NCBI GenBank assembly: GCA_025751475.1
Contig: JAOWLD010000004.1
Coordinates: 1 to 64,000 of the forward strand
DNA: 64,000 nt
Reading direction: 5' to 3'
From: Rhodobacteraceae bacterium XHP0102
GTDB lineage: Bacteria > Pseudomonadota > Alphaproteobacteria > Rhodobacterales > Rhodobacteraceae
Made by a program: the position numbers and the translations under genes
The notes under the pieces: model-generated
What the model was told of the DNA's origin: nothing
Database searches by the model: none
The model's input: only the letters and a program-made list of their open reading frames with translations
In this document: positions 36,272 to 45,211 of the stretch, one piece after another
Layout: each line of letters begins with the position of its first letter
Numbering within the stretch: position 1 is the stretch's first letter

Positions 36272-37156
36272 ATGCCCCAACCTGTTCCTCATAGCGCCGC
36301 ACCGCTTGCGCAATCCGCCCGTTTGGCGCTGCGTTTGCCCGCGTTGTTGCTTGAGGCGCAGCAATTGGCAGCAGGGTTGCACCTCGGTGAACACGGTCGC
36401 AGACGGGCAGGTGCGGGGGATGAGTTTTGGCAATATCGCCATGTCCAAGCGGGTGACAGCGCCACGCTGATTGATTGGCGCAGATCAGGACGCGGGGATG
36501 AATATTTCACCCGCCAAACGGAATGGCAGGCTGCACAAACCCTGCTGATTTGGTCTGATCCTGCGGCCTCCATGCGCTATGCCTCCAGTGCGGACCCTAT
36601 GGCCCAGAAGCGCAATCGTGCGGATGTGATCGCGTTGGCGTTGATCGAGCTTGCCTTGCGGGCGGGAGAGCGGGCAGGCTGGCTTGATGCCGCGCAGCCT
36701 CCACGGCGTGGTGTATTGCAGCGGGAGGGATTGGCGACCCTGCTTTTGGCGGATCGCACGGCACAACCGCTTATGGCGCAACCGATCCCCAAGGGTGCGA
36801 AAGTGGTGATCTTATCCGATTTCTTGGAGAATAAAGCCGCGCTTGGGGATATTTTAACTGCCGCCACGGCCGCTGGCGCTTCGGGGGCTGTGTTGCATTT
36901 GGTTGACCCAAGTGAAGCGGCTTTCCCCTTTGCAGGTCGCATTTTATTTGAAGCGCGTGACCGTGAAACGGATTTCGAAACCCAATCCGCTGAAGCGCTG
37001 CGCGCGGAATATCAAACCCACTTTGCCGCACATCGTGCATCGCTGATGGTGGTGGCCCAAAAGCATGGCTGGCCGTTTATCAGCCACCATACAGACCGCC
37101 CTGCAAGCGAAGCTTTGATGCTGCTCTACCATGCTTTGTCGGAGATGCAGAGATGA
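36272..37156 (+). CDS. DUF58 domain protein, MoxR partner
   Basis: This 294-residue soluble protein has the DUF58 core IDWRRSGRGDEYFTRQTEWQ followed by a vWA-like strand with a degenerate metal site (LLIWSDPAASM). DUF58 proteins are the usual clients or partners of MoxR ATPases. The ATG abuts the moxR TAA directly, and its end overlaps the next gene by ATGA, so expression is coupled. No TM or signal is present. Precise role unknown. Confidence 0.85.
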   Translation: MPQPVPHSAAPLAQSARLALRLPALLLEAQQLAAGLHLGEHGRRRAGAGDEFWQYRHVQAGDSATLIDWRRSGRGDEYFTRQTEWQAAQTLLIWSDPAASMRYASSADPMAQKRNRADVIALALIELALRAGERAGWLDAAQPPRRGVLQREGLATLLLADRTAQPLMAQPIPKGAKVVILSDFLENKAALGDILTAATAAGASGAVLHLVDPSEAAFPFAGRILFEARDRETDFETQSAEALRAEYQTHFAAHRASLMVVAQKHGWPFISHHTDRPASEALMLLYHALSEMQR

Positions 37157-39936
37157 GTGGCGCGTTGGGCTTTGGCGCGGCGTGGGTCTTGGTGGGGTTG
37201 CTGCTGCTGCCTGCGCTTTGGTGGCTTTTGCGTGTCTTGCCACCCGCACCAAAGCGGCTTTATTTCCCCGCTTTGATTTTTTTACTTGGCCTTAAAGATA
37301 AGGAAAACGAAAGCCGTAAAACCCCATGGTGGCTGTTGGCGTTGCGGATGTTGGCGGCGGGATGTTTGATTGTGGCACTTGCACAGCCCATTTTGAACCC
37401 TGCACCGCAGGGGGCAGGGCAAGGGCCTTTATTGATCTTGCGTGATGGATCATGGGCGAGTGCGATGGCATGGGCGGCGGAAAACGAACAGATCGAAGGG
37501 CAGTTACAGGATGCCACGCGCATGGGCCGCCTTGTGGCGGTGGTTTCGTTGACAGATCTGCCAAGTGAAGCGTTGGAGACATTGTTTGCCCCTGCTGCGC
37601 AATGGGTCGGGCGCTTGGCGGGTCAAAATCCCGCACCTTTCGCGCCTGATTTTGCGGCGGTGCAAAACTGGTTGGCGGCGCAAGGCTCATTGCCTGAGGT
37701 GATCTGGTATTCAGATGGCTTGGCCCATCTTGCGGGGCGCGCGCGTTTGGCCGAAGCCTTGCAAGGTCAATCGGTTGGGTTGCGCGTGATTGAGCCGCAG
37801 GCACCCGTGCAACGCCTCACCGCGCTTGGCCCATTGGATGTGCAGGGCGGTGATCTTGCCTTATCCGTGTTGCGTGCAGATGGGCCTGCATTGGCGGCGG
37901 CGGACCATGTGGTGCAAGGTTTTGGCCTCGACCCAACAGGCGTGATGCGCGTTTTGGTCGAAGCGCAGGTGAGCCTTGACGCAGGCGCGCGGGCAGCGAT
38001 TGTGCCCCTTTCCCTACCACCTGAATTACGCAATCGCATCACGCGGTTTGAGTTGCGCGATCAACCGCACGCGGGTGCGCGGGTGTTGGTGGATGACAGG
38101 CTTTCAAGGCGCGAAGTGGGGCTGGTTGCCTCTAATGCCCCTCAAGAGGGTCAAGCCCTTTTGTCCCCTTTTCATTATCTGCGTGAGGCGCTCGCGCCTT
38201 ATGTTGATTTGTTGGAGGGCGGATTATCGGCGCTTTTGCCCGCGAATCCCGATGTGATCATATTGGTTGATGTCGCGACCCTGCCGCAGGAAGAGGCGCA
38301 GGCCTTGGCGGATTGGGTTGAACAGGGCGGGCTTTTGCTGCGTTTTGCAGGTCCGCGTTTGGCAGGTGCAGCACCCGCAGATTTACAGGATGATCGCTTC
38401 ATGCCTGTGCAATTGCGTCAAGGCGGGCGGGCCTTGGGCGGGGCGATGTCTTGGTCGGACCCCAGAGCGCTTCAAGCCTTCCCCGAAAGCTCACCGTTTT
38501 TTGGTCTGTCTATCCCCGATGATCTGCGTGTCACCCAACAGGTGTTGGCCCAACCAAGCCCCGATTTGGCAAGCCGCACCCTGGCGGCGCTGGAAGATGG
38601 CACGCCATTGGTGACGCAAATGGAGATGGGTGAAGGGCGCGTGGTGCTGTTTCACGTTGCGGCAAATGCGGAATGGTCAAACCTGCCGCTTTCTGGCCTG
38701 TTTGTGCAAATGTTGGAGCGGCTGTCTGTCTCGACCCGCCCGATCAGCGCCGCGGGGCAGGATTACACGGGCTTAACATTCACATCGGCGGCTTTGCTTG
38801 ATGGGTTTGGCGCGCTTTACGAGGCGCAAGGCCAGATCACGGCGCGCGGGCTGGCGTTGCAGGATGCCCCGCTTTCGGCGGATCTGCCGCCTGGAATTTA
38901 TGAGGCAAGCATCGGGCGTGTGGCGCGCAATCTTATTGCGGGTCCCACAGATTTGGCGCGCGCGGACTGGCCCGCGTCCATCACCGTTGACAGGGGGGCA
39001 TCCGAGGCACCACGCGATCTGTCCGCTTGGTTCTTTGCGCTGGCTTTGCTCGCGCTTGGCGTTGACAGTGTTGCAAGCCTTTGGCTGACGGGGCGGATAC
39101 GTGCCGCTGCCGCTGTGGCGGCTCTGGTGCTTTATGTGCCCTTGTCTGGGCCAATTGATGCGCAAACCCTGTCGCCTGACGAAATCTTTGGACTGATGGC
39201 CACGGAGGACCTGCGCTTGGCCTATGTGGAGACGGGGCAGGCGGCGGTGGACGAGATGTCGCGCGCGGGATTGCAAGGCCTGTCTGATACGTTGTGGGCA
39301 CGCACCACGATTGAGCCTAGCCCGCCTGTGGGGGTGGATTTAAACCGCGATGAACTGGCCTTTTTCCCGATGCTCTATTGGCCCGTGACCGAGACGCAAA
39401 GCCCCCCATCCGCTGAGGTTTATCAACGTCTGAACGCTTATTTGCGCGGTGGCGGGATGATCGTCTTTGACACGCGCGATGGAGACATCGGTGGCTTTGG
39501 CACATCCTCCCCCGCCGCGCGGCGCTTGCAGGATTTGGCGCAAGGTTTGGATATCCCGCCGCTTGCGCCCATTCCAGAGGATCATGTTCTGACCCGTGCC
39601 TTTTACCTGATCAATGATTTTCCAGGCCGTTATGCTTCACGTGATATTTGGGTGGAAGCGGCCCGGCCCGAACCCGACCCAAGCGAGGGTATGCCCTTTC
39701 GCGCGCTCAACGATGGGGTCAGCCCAGTGATTATCGGCGGCAACGATTGGGCGGCAGCATGGGCGGTGGATGCGGCTGGGCGGCCGCTTGTGCCGATTGG
39801 GCGCGGTTACGCAGGGGAGCGGCAACGCGAAATTGCGCTGCGCTTTGGGGTTAATCTGGTGATGCATATTTTGTCGGGCAATTACAAATCCGACCAAGTT
39901 CATGTCCCCGCCTTGCTGCAACGGTTGGGGAATTGA
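37153..39936 (+). CDS. BatA-N / DUF4159 membrane protein
   Basis: This large 927-residue membrane protein has a BatA-type N-terminus with two TMs (about 8-27 and 60-80) and a long vWA/GATase-like extracytoplasmic part. Two further TMs follow at about 623-643 and 650-668. The C-terminal DUF4159 domain, from about residue 675, contains LRLAYVETGQ, ELAFFPMLYWPVTE and GGGMIVFDTRDGD. Families with this layout are uncharacterised but co-occur with MoxR and DUF58. It overlaps the DUF58 gene by four bases and is three bases before the next. Likely part of one envelope complex. Confidence 0.82.
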   Translation: MSGALGFGAAWVLVGLLLLPALWWLLRVLPPAPKRLYFPALIFLLGLKDKENESRKTPWWLLALRMLAAGCLIVALAQPILNPAPQGAGQGPLLILRDGSWASAMAWAAENEQIEGQLQDATRMGRLVAVVSLTDLPSEALETLFAPAAQWVGRLAGQNPAPFAPDFAAVQNWLAAQGSLPEVIWYSDGLAHLAGRARLAEALQGQSVGLRVIEPQAPVQRLTALGPLDVQGGDLALSVLRADGPALAAADHVVQGFGLDPTGVMRVLVEAQVSLDAGARAAIVPLSLPPELRNRITRFELRDQPHAGARVLVDDRLSRREVGLVASNAPQEGQALLSPFHYLREALAPYVDLLEGGLSALLPANPDVIILVDVATLPQEEAQALADWVEQGGLLLRFAGPRLAGAAPADLQDDRFMPVQLRQGGRALGGAMSWSDPRALQAFPESSPFFGLSIPDDLRVTQQVLAQPSPDLASRTLAALEDGTPLVTQMEMGEGRVVLFHVAANAEWSNLPLSGLFVQMLERLSVSTRPISAAGQDYTGLTFTSAALLDGFGALYEAQGQITARGLALQDAPLSADLPPGIYEASIGRVARNLIAGPTDLARADWPASITVDRGASEAPRDLSAWFFALALLALGVDSVASLWLTGRIRAAAAVAALVLYVPLSGPIDAQTLSPDEIFGLMATEDLRLAYVETGQAAVDEMSRAGLQGLSDTLWARTTIEPSPPVGVDLNRDELAFFPMLYWPVTETQSPPSAEVYQRLNAYLRGGGMIVFDTRDGDIGGFGTSSPAARRLQDLAQGLDIPPLAPIPEDHVLTRAFYLINDFPGRYASRDIWVEAARPEPDPSEGMPFRALNDGVSPVIIGGNDWAAAWAVDAAGRPLVPIGRGYAGERQREIALRFGVNLVMHILSGNYKSDQVHVPALLQRLGN

Positions 39937-39939
39937 GGC

Positions 39940-42030
39940 ATGGGTAACGCATTGCTCTTTGACCCTTTACTGCCGCCGAGCATCCTTTGGGCTGTGGCAT
40001 TGCTTTTGGCAGTGACCCTTGGGTTTTGCGCGTGGCGCGGTTTGCGGGGCTGGCCCTGTCGGGGATTGGCGGCCGCGGCCATGTTATTGGCGCTGATGCG
40101 TCCTGTCTGGCAAGAGGAATTGCGCGCGCCATTGAGCGATTTGGCATTGGTGGTGGTGGATGAGACGGCCTCTCAAAACCTTGCCGAGCGGCCCAGTCAA
40201 ACCGAGGAAACCTTGCGCGCCCTCATCGCGGCACTCGAGGCCGAAGGGGTGGAGCCGCGCGTGCGGCGGGTCGCGGATGCAGAGGGCAATCAGGGCACGC
40301 GTGTTTTATCCGCGCTGTCGGAGCTTGCAGCAGAACAACCACGCGACCGTATCGCGGGGGCTTTTCTTCTGACGGACGGGCAGGTGCATGATCTAGAGGC
40401 GTGGCCAGAGTTGGGCGTGCCAGTCCATGCATTGATTTCAGGTCAAGAAGCCGATTGGGATCGCGCCTTGCGCATCGACACGGCACCAGCCTATGGCATT
40501 TTGGGGCAAGATGTAAAAATCAGTCTTCGTGTTCAGGATTTTGGGCCCTTGCCAGATGGCGTTGATCCCCGCCAAACAGAAATCATTTACTCGGTTGACG
40601 GGGGTGCGGCGCAGCGCGCCACAGTGCCCGTGGGGCAGCCCTTGGAGTTGACGCTGACACTTGCCCATGCGGGACGGAATGTGGTGCGGTTCGAGGTGCC
40701 CGTAGAGATGGGCGAACTGACCCCGCGCAACAACGTGACCTATGCCCAAGTCAACGGTGTGCGCGATCGCCTTTCGGTGCTTTTGGTCTCGGGCGAACCA
40801 CATATGGGACAGCGCACATGGCGCAATTTGCTGAAATCTGACCCGGCAGTGGATTTGGTGCATTTCACCATTTTGCGCCCCCCTGAAAAACGCGACAATG
40901 TTCCTGTGTCGGAGTTATCTCTCATAGCCTTTCCAACCCGTGAACTGTTTCTGGAGCAGATTGATGATTTCGATCTGATTATTTTCGACCGCTATCAACG
41001 GCGCGGGATTTTACCGTTGATTTACCTTGAAAACGTGGCGCGCTACGTGCGCGATGGTGGCGCGGTTTTGGTTGCAGCTGGCCCTGATTTTGCGGGGGCG
41101 GGGTCGATTTATCGTTCTCCGCTTGCCGAGATCCTGCCCGCCGAACCGACTGCCCGCGTTATTGAGGCACCTTATCTTCCGCGTATCACGGATTTGGGCG
41201 CGCGCCATCCAGTGACGCGGGGATTGGAAGCCGCGCATTTCCCCCTCACGACTGCGGAGCAGCCATGGGGGCGGTGGTTCCGCCAGATTGAGGTGATCCC
41301 AAATGACGGGGAGGTGGTTTTGCAGGGTGTGGAGGATGCGCCGCTTCTTATTCTTGATCGGGTGGGGCAGGGGCGGGTGGCGCTTTTGGCCTCGGATCAT
41401 GCATGGCTGTGGGATCGCGGCTTTGAGGGGGGTGGACCACAATTGGAACTGTTGCGGCGGTTGGCCCATTGGATGATGAAGGAACCAGACCTTGAAGAGG
41501 AAGCGCTGCGCGCCGAAGTGGCAGGCAGCGAAATCATCATCACCCGTCAAACCATGGGACAAGGCCCGCGCGAGGTGATCGTCACCGCCCCTGACGGCAC
41601 GGAAACCCGCGTGCTGTTATCAGAGACGGAGGCGGGGCTGTTGCAGGGCCGAACGGTTGCACAAGGTGATGGGCTTTATCGCCTCAGTGATCCCGAAGCG
41701 GATGGTTTGGCGGATATTGTGGTCGGCATCGGTCCTGCAAATTCGCGCGAGTTCGCGCAGGTGGTCGCCACCACAGCACAGTTGCAAACAGGCATCGCCG
41801 TGCGCGGGGGGGGCATGGGCTTTATGCGCGATGGGGTGCCAGACCTGCGCCTTGTCCCTGAGGGGCGCAATGCCGCTGGCAGAGGTTGGATGGGGCTATA
41901 TGCCCGCGAGGCTTATGTGACACAAGATTTGCGCGTGCGGCCCCTTTTGCCAATTTGGGTTTACCTGTTCGGGGGGCTTGGTGCGCTTCTGGCCGCTTGG
42001 CTGCGGGAGGGGCGGTTCAGAAGGGTTTAA
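39940..42030 (+). CDS. Membrane protein with glutamine-amidotransferase-like domain
   Basis: This 696-residue protein has two N-terminal TMs (about 10-27, 33-50), a degenerate vWA-like region (VVVDETASQNLAERP) and a class-I GATase-like fold around residues 275-500 (LLVSGEPHMGQRTWRNLLKS, DGGAVLVAAGPDF, GRVALLASDHAWLW). A single TM lies near the C-terminus. No catalytic Cys of a true amidotransferase is seen, so it is probably structural or binding. It closes the moxR-DUF58-DUF4159 operon. Its last 14 bases overlap the convergent gene. Function unknown. Confidence 0.75.
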   Translation: MGNALLFDPLLPPSILWAVALLLAVTLGFCAWRGLRGWPCRGLAAAAMLLALMRPVWQEELRAPLSDLALVVVDETASQNLAERPSQTEETLRALIAALEAEGVEPRVRRVADAEGNQGTRVLSALSELAAEQPRDRIAGAFLLTDGQVHDLEAWPELGVPVHALISGQEADWDRALRIDTAPAYGILGQDVKISLRVQDFGPLPDGVDPRQTEIIYSVDGGAAQRATVPVGQPLELTLTLAHAGRNVVRFEVPVEMGELTPRNNVTYAQVNGVRDRLSVLLVSGEPHMGQRTWRNLLKSDPAVDLVHFTILRPPEKRDNVPVSELSLIAFPTRELFLEQIDDFDLIIFDRYQRRGILPLIYLENVARYVRDGGAVLVAAGPDFAGAGSIYRSPLAEILPAEPTARVIEAPYLPRITDLGARHPVTRGLEAAHFPLTTAEQPWGRWFRQIEVIPNDGEVVLQGVEDAPLLILDRVGQGRVALLASDHAWLWDRGFEGGGPQLELLRRLAHWMMKEPDLEEEALRAEVAGSEIIITRQTMGQGPREVIVTAPDGTETRVLLSETEAGLLQGRTVAQGDGLYRLSDPEADGLADIVVGIGPANSREFAQVVATTAQLQTGIAVRGGGMGFMRDGVPDLRLVPEGRNAAGRGWMGLYAREAYVTQDLRVRPLLPIWVYLFGGLGALLAAWLREGRFRRV

Positions 42031-42427
42031 ACACAACCACAATCAAAACCGCAATCGCGCCAAACACACTCACCTCATTGAATATGCGTAAGTAAAGGTC
42101 ACTTTCGCGAAATTCGCCCTTGAGGGCGCGCAAGATCAGTTTTCCCGTCCAAGCGTAATGCAGCGCAAGCAAGGTCACGAGGCCGAGTTTTAACCAGACC
42201 CAAGGGGCGAAGCTCCAATACCATCCAAGCCAAAGCCCCGTTGCAATGGCAATCACGCCAAGGCCAAGGGAAAAGCGATAGATACGAATCGTCAGATCAC
42301 CCGTTGGTCCAAATTCACCAAGCCGCGCATATTCTTTTTTCCAAAAGATAATGGCGCGGGGCACGGCAAAAATGCCCGTCATCCAGCCCATAACGCATAA
42401 GATGTGTATGACTTTGATCCAATCCAT
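42017..42427 (-). CDS. HemJ/CopD-like four-helix membrane protein
   Basis: This 136-residue inner-membrane protein has four hydrophobic helices and the sequence MDWIKVIHILCVMGWMTGIF with a conserved His8 and WMTGIFAVPR. This is the UPF0093/HemJ pattern, the oxygen-independent-type protoporphyrinogen oxidase found in many alphaproteobacteria lacking HemG and HemY. True HemJ also has KLGLV near the third helix, present here as LKLGLVTLLALHYAW. It could instead be a CopD-like protein. ATG 42427 fits the family start. It is divergent from glcD. Confidence 0.65.
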   Translation of the reverse strand: MDWIKVIHILCVMGWMTGIFAVPRAIIFWKKEYARLGEFGPTGDLTIRIYRFSLGLGVIAIATGLWLGWYWSFAPWVWLKLGLVTLLALHYAWTGKLILRALKGEFRESDLYLRIFNEVSVFGAIAVLIVVVFKPF

Positions 42428-42549
42428 GCTGTCTTGCTGCCCGTTTTGCCGCTTGCCGTCCATGGGCAATTCGGTCGCGCTTGGCTTTTGCTTGCGCGAT
42501 CGGGCAAATTGGTATAGAAATATTACCAATACCACTGGGAGGGTCGATT

Positions 42550-43989
42550 ATGGAAATGCCAAAACCAAACCCCGCCATTTTGGCAAAGCGCGCACGGATC
42601 ATCTCACGGCTGCGCGAAGTGTTGCCCTTTGACGCGGTGATTGATGACCCGCACGAGACACGCGCCTATGAATGTGATGCGCTGACCGCATATCGCTGCC
42701 CGCCTTTGGCGGCGGTCTTGCCGCAATCCACCGCCGAAGTGTCCGAGGTTCTGCGCATTTGTCATGAGGAGGGTGTCCCCGTGGTTCCACGCGGGTCTGG
42801 CACCTCGCTTGCGGGCGGGGCATTGCCAACCGCCGATAGCGTGATCTTGGGTGTCGCGCGCCTAACGGCGGTGCTTGAAACGGATTACGACAATCGGTTC
42901 ATCCGCGTGCAGACTGGGCGCACCAACCTCAGCGTGACGGGCGCGGTGGAAGAGAATGATTTTTTCTATGCCCCCGACCCATCAAGCCAGTTGGCCTGCG
43001 CGATTGCAGGCAATATTGGGATGAATTCTGGCGGCGCGCATTGCCTGAAATATGGGGTCACGACCAATAACCTTCTTGGTGTCACGATGGTGATGATGGA
43101 CGGCACCGTGGTTGAGATCGGCGGCGCACATTTGGATGCGGGCGGCCTTGATCTTCTTGGTGTCATCTGCGGCAGCGAAGGCCAGCTTGGTGTGGTCACC
43201 GAGGCCACCTTGCGCATCTTACGCAAGCCCGAAGGCGCACGCCCTGTGTTGATGGGTTTTGACAGCAACGAGGTCGCAGGGGAATGCGTATCCGCCATTA
43301 TCAAAGCGGGTGTTTTGCCCGTGGCCATTGAATTCATGGATCGCCCTTGCATTGAGGCGACCGAAGCCTTTGCCAAGGCGGGCTACCCGATGTGCGAGGC
43401 TTTGCTGATTGTCGAGGTCGAAGGCTCGGAGGCGGAAATCCGCGAACAATTGGATGTGATCCTTGCGATTGCCAAGCGCCACAATCCCGTGGAATTGCGC
43501 GAGGCGGCCGATTCCGATCAGGCCGCACGGATTTGGCTGGGCCGCAAATCTGCCTTTGGTGCGATGGGGCAGATCAACGATTATATGTGCCTTGATGGGA
43601 CAATCCCCGTCTCAAGCCTGCCTTATGTGCTGCGCCGTATCGGAGAGATGAGCAAGGAATACGGGCTTGGCGTGGCCAATGTGTTTCATGCAGGCGATGG
43701 CAATATGCATCCGTTGATCCTGTTTGATGCCAACAAACCAGGCGATCTGGAACTGTGCGAGGCTTTTGGCGCGGATATCCTCAAGCTTTGCGTTGAGGTG
43801 GGCGGTTGCCTGACAGGCGAGCATGGGGTGGGCATTGAAAAGCGCGACCTGATGCTGACGCAATATAGCCCTTCGGACTTGGAAGCGCAGCTATGGGTGA
43901 AGGATGTGTTTGATCCCAAATGGCTGTTGAACCCCGCCAAGGTGTTTCCGTTGTCAGTGACAGAAACCCGCCGCGATCAAGCCGCCTAA
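42550..43989 (+). CDS. glcD: Glycolate oxidase subunit GlcD
   Basis: GlcD is the FAD-binding subunit of membrane-associated glycolate dehydrogenase, which oxidises glycolate to glyoxylate. The 479-residue protein has the FAD_binding_4 block PVVPRGSGTSLAGGALPTAD and GNIGMNSGGAHCLKYGVTTN, and the FAD-oxidase C domain with NVFHAGDGNMHPLIL and TGEHGVGIEKRDLM. ATG 42550 follows GGGAGGG at ideal spacing. glcE follows after 61 bases. Phosphoglycolate from photorespiration-like reactions or algal glycolate is a likely substrate source. Confidence 0.94.
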   Translation: MEMPKPNPAILAKRARIISRLREVLPFDAVIDDPHETRAYECDALTAYRCPPLAAVLPQSTAEVSEVLRICHEEGVPVVPRGSGTSLAGGALPTADSVILGVARLTAVLETDYDNRFIRVQTGRTNLSVTGAVEENDFFYAPDPSSQLACAIAGNIGMNSGGAHCLKYGVTTNNLLGVTMVMMDGTVVEIGGAHLDAGGLDLLGVICGSEGQLGVVTEATLRILRKPEGARPVLMGFDSNEVAGECVSAIIKAGVLPVAIEFMDRPCIEATEAFAKAGYPMCEALLIVEVEGSEAEIREQLDVILAIAKRHNPVELREAADSDQAARIWLGRKSAFGAMGQINDYMCLDGTIPVSSLPYVLRRIGEMSKEYGLGVANVFHAGDGNMHPLILFDANKPGDLELCEAFGADILKLCVEVGGCLTGEHGVGIEKRDLMLTQYSPSDLEAQLWVKDVFDPKWLLNPAKVFPLSVTETRRDQAA

Positions 43990-44050
43990 GTGAAATTCTG
44001 TCCCCAAGTTTTGACAAGGGGGCGTTGCCTGATGAAAGGGGTTGTGCCCT

Positions 44051-45193
44051 ATGTTGCAACCAAAATCCGAGGCTGAATTGGCCGACCTGTTGGCCGCAGC
44101 ACAGCATCCTGTGGCGATCCGTGGCGGTGGTACCCGCCCGATTGGGCGCGCAGCCGCGGGTGAGGTTTTGTCAACCGTGGCCCTGACGGGCGTGACACTA
44201 TATGAACCTGGGGCGCTGACCTTGGTGGCGCAGGCCGGGACACCTGTGGCCGAGATTGAGGCCACACTTGCCGCTGAAAATCAGCGCCTGCCTTTTGAGC
44301 CGATGGATCATCGTGCGCTTTTGGGCACAGAGGGCACGCCGACAATCGGCGGCGTTGTTGCAGGCAATGTTTCGGGGCCGCGCCGCATTCAAGCGGGTGC
44401 TGCGCGTGACAGTTTGATCGGTGTGCGCTTTGTGGATGGAGCGGGAACCGTCATCAAAAATGGTGGCCGCGTTATGAAGAACGTCACGGGCTATGACCTC
44501 GTGAAATTGATGGCGGGCAGTTACGGCACGCTAGGGGTTTTATCCGAAGTGTCATTCAAGCTTCTGCCAGAGGTGGAGGCCTCTGCTTGTTTGATCCTTG
44601 AGGGTCTGGATGACGCGCGGGCGATTGCGGCACTGGCACGTGCGCTGGCCTCGCCCTATGAGGTGACGGGTGCCGCGCATATCCCCAATCGCGGCGGGAC
44701 ATCGCGCAGCATGATCCGCCTTGAGGGGTTTTCCAAAAGCGTGGCTTATCGCGCTGACGCGTTGCGCGCGCTTTTGGCCGATTTCGCTGCGGTGGAGGTG
44801 ATCACAGATACCGCCACTGTGCGTCAAATATGGAAAGATCAACGCGATGTAACGGCATTTGCGGGCCAATCGGGGGATGTCTGGCGCATCTCTTGCAAAC
44901 CCAGTGATGGGTCTGGTCTGGCGGCGAAAATCAAGGGTGACATTATCTATGATTGGGGCGGGGGGTTGATCTGGGCCATGGTGCCCGAAGGTTATGATCT
45001 GCGCGCAAGTCTGGGCGCATTTGCAGGTCATGCCACGCTGATCCGTGCCTCCGAGGGAACGCGCGCGCGCATCCCGACCTTCCACCCTGAGCCTGCGCCT
45101 TTGGCCGCGCTGTCAGAGGGGCTGCGCCGCAAATTCGACCCAAAGGGAATTTTGAACACAGGGCTGATGGCCACGGCCATGCCTGCCGCATAA
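44051..45193 (+). CDS. glcE: Glycolate oxidase subunit GlcE
   Basis: GlcE is the second FAD-type subunit of glycolate oxidase, shorter than GlcD. The 380-residue protein has VAIRGGGTRPIGR at the FAD site, EGTPTIGGVVAGNVSGPRRI and KNVTGYDLVKLMAGSYGTLG. Length matches E. coli GlcE (350) with a slight excess. ATG 44051 is preceded by AAAGGGG at 9 bases. It is 18 bases before glcF, so glcDEF form one operon. Confidence 0.92.
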   Translation: MLQPKSEAELADLLAAAQHPVAIRGGGTRPIGRAAAGEVLSTVALTGVTLYEPGALTLVAQAGTPVAEIEATLAAENQRLPFEPMDHRALLGTEGTPTIGGVVAGNVSGPRRIQAGAARDSLIGVRFVDGAGTVIKNGGRVMKNVTGYDLVKLMAGSYGTLGVLSEVSFKLLPEVEASACLILEGLDDARAIAALARALASPYEVTGAAHIPNRGGTSRSMIRLEGFSKSVAYRADALRALLADFAAVEVITDTATVRQIWKDQRDVTAFAGQSGDVWRISCKPSDGSGLAAKIKGDIIYDWGGGLIWAMVPEGYDLRASLGAFAGHATLIRASEGTRARIPTFHPEPAPLAALSEGLRRKFDPKGILNTGLMATAMPAA

Positions 45194-45211
45194 GGAAGGG
45201 CGTGTTTCGCC

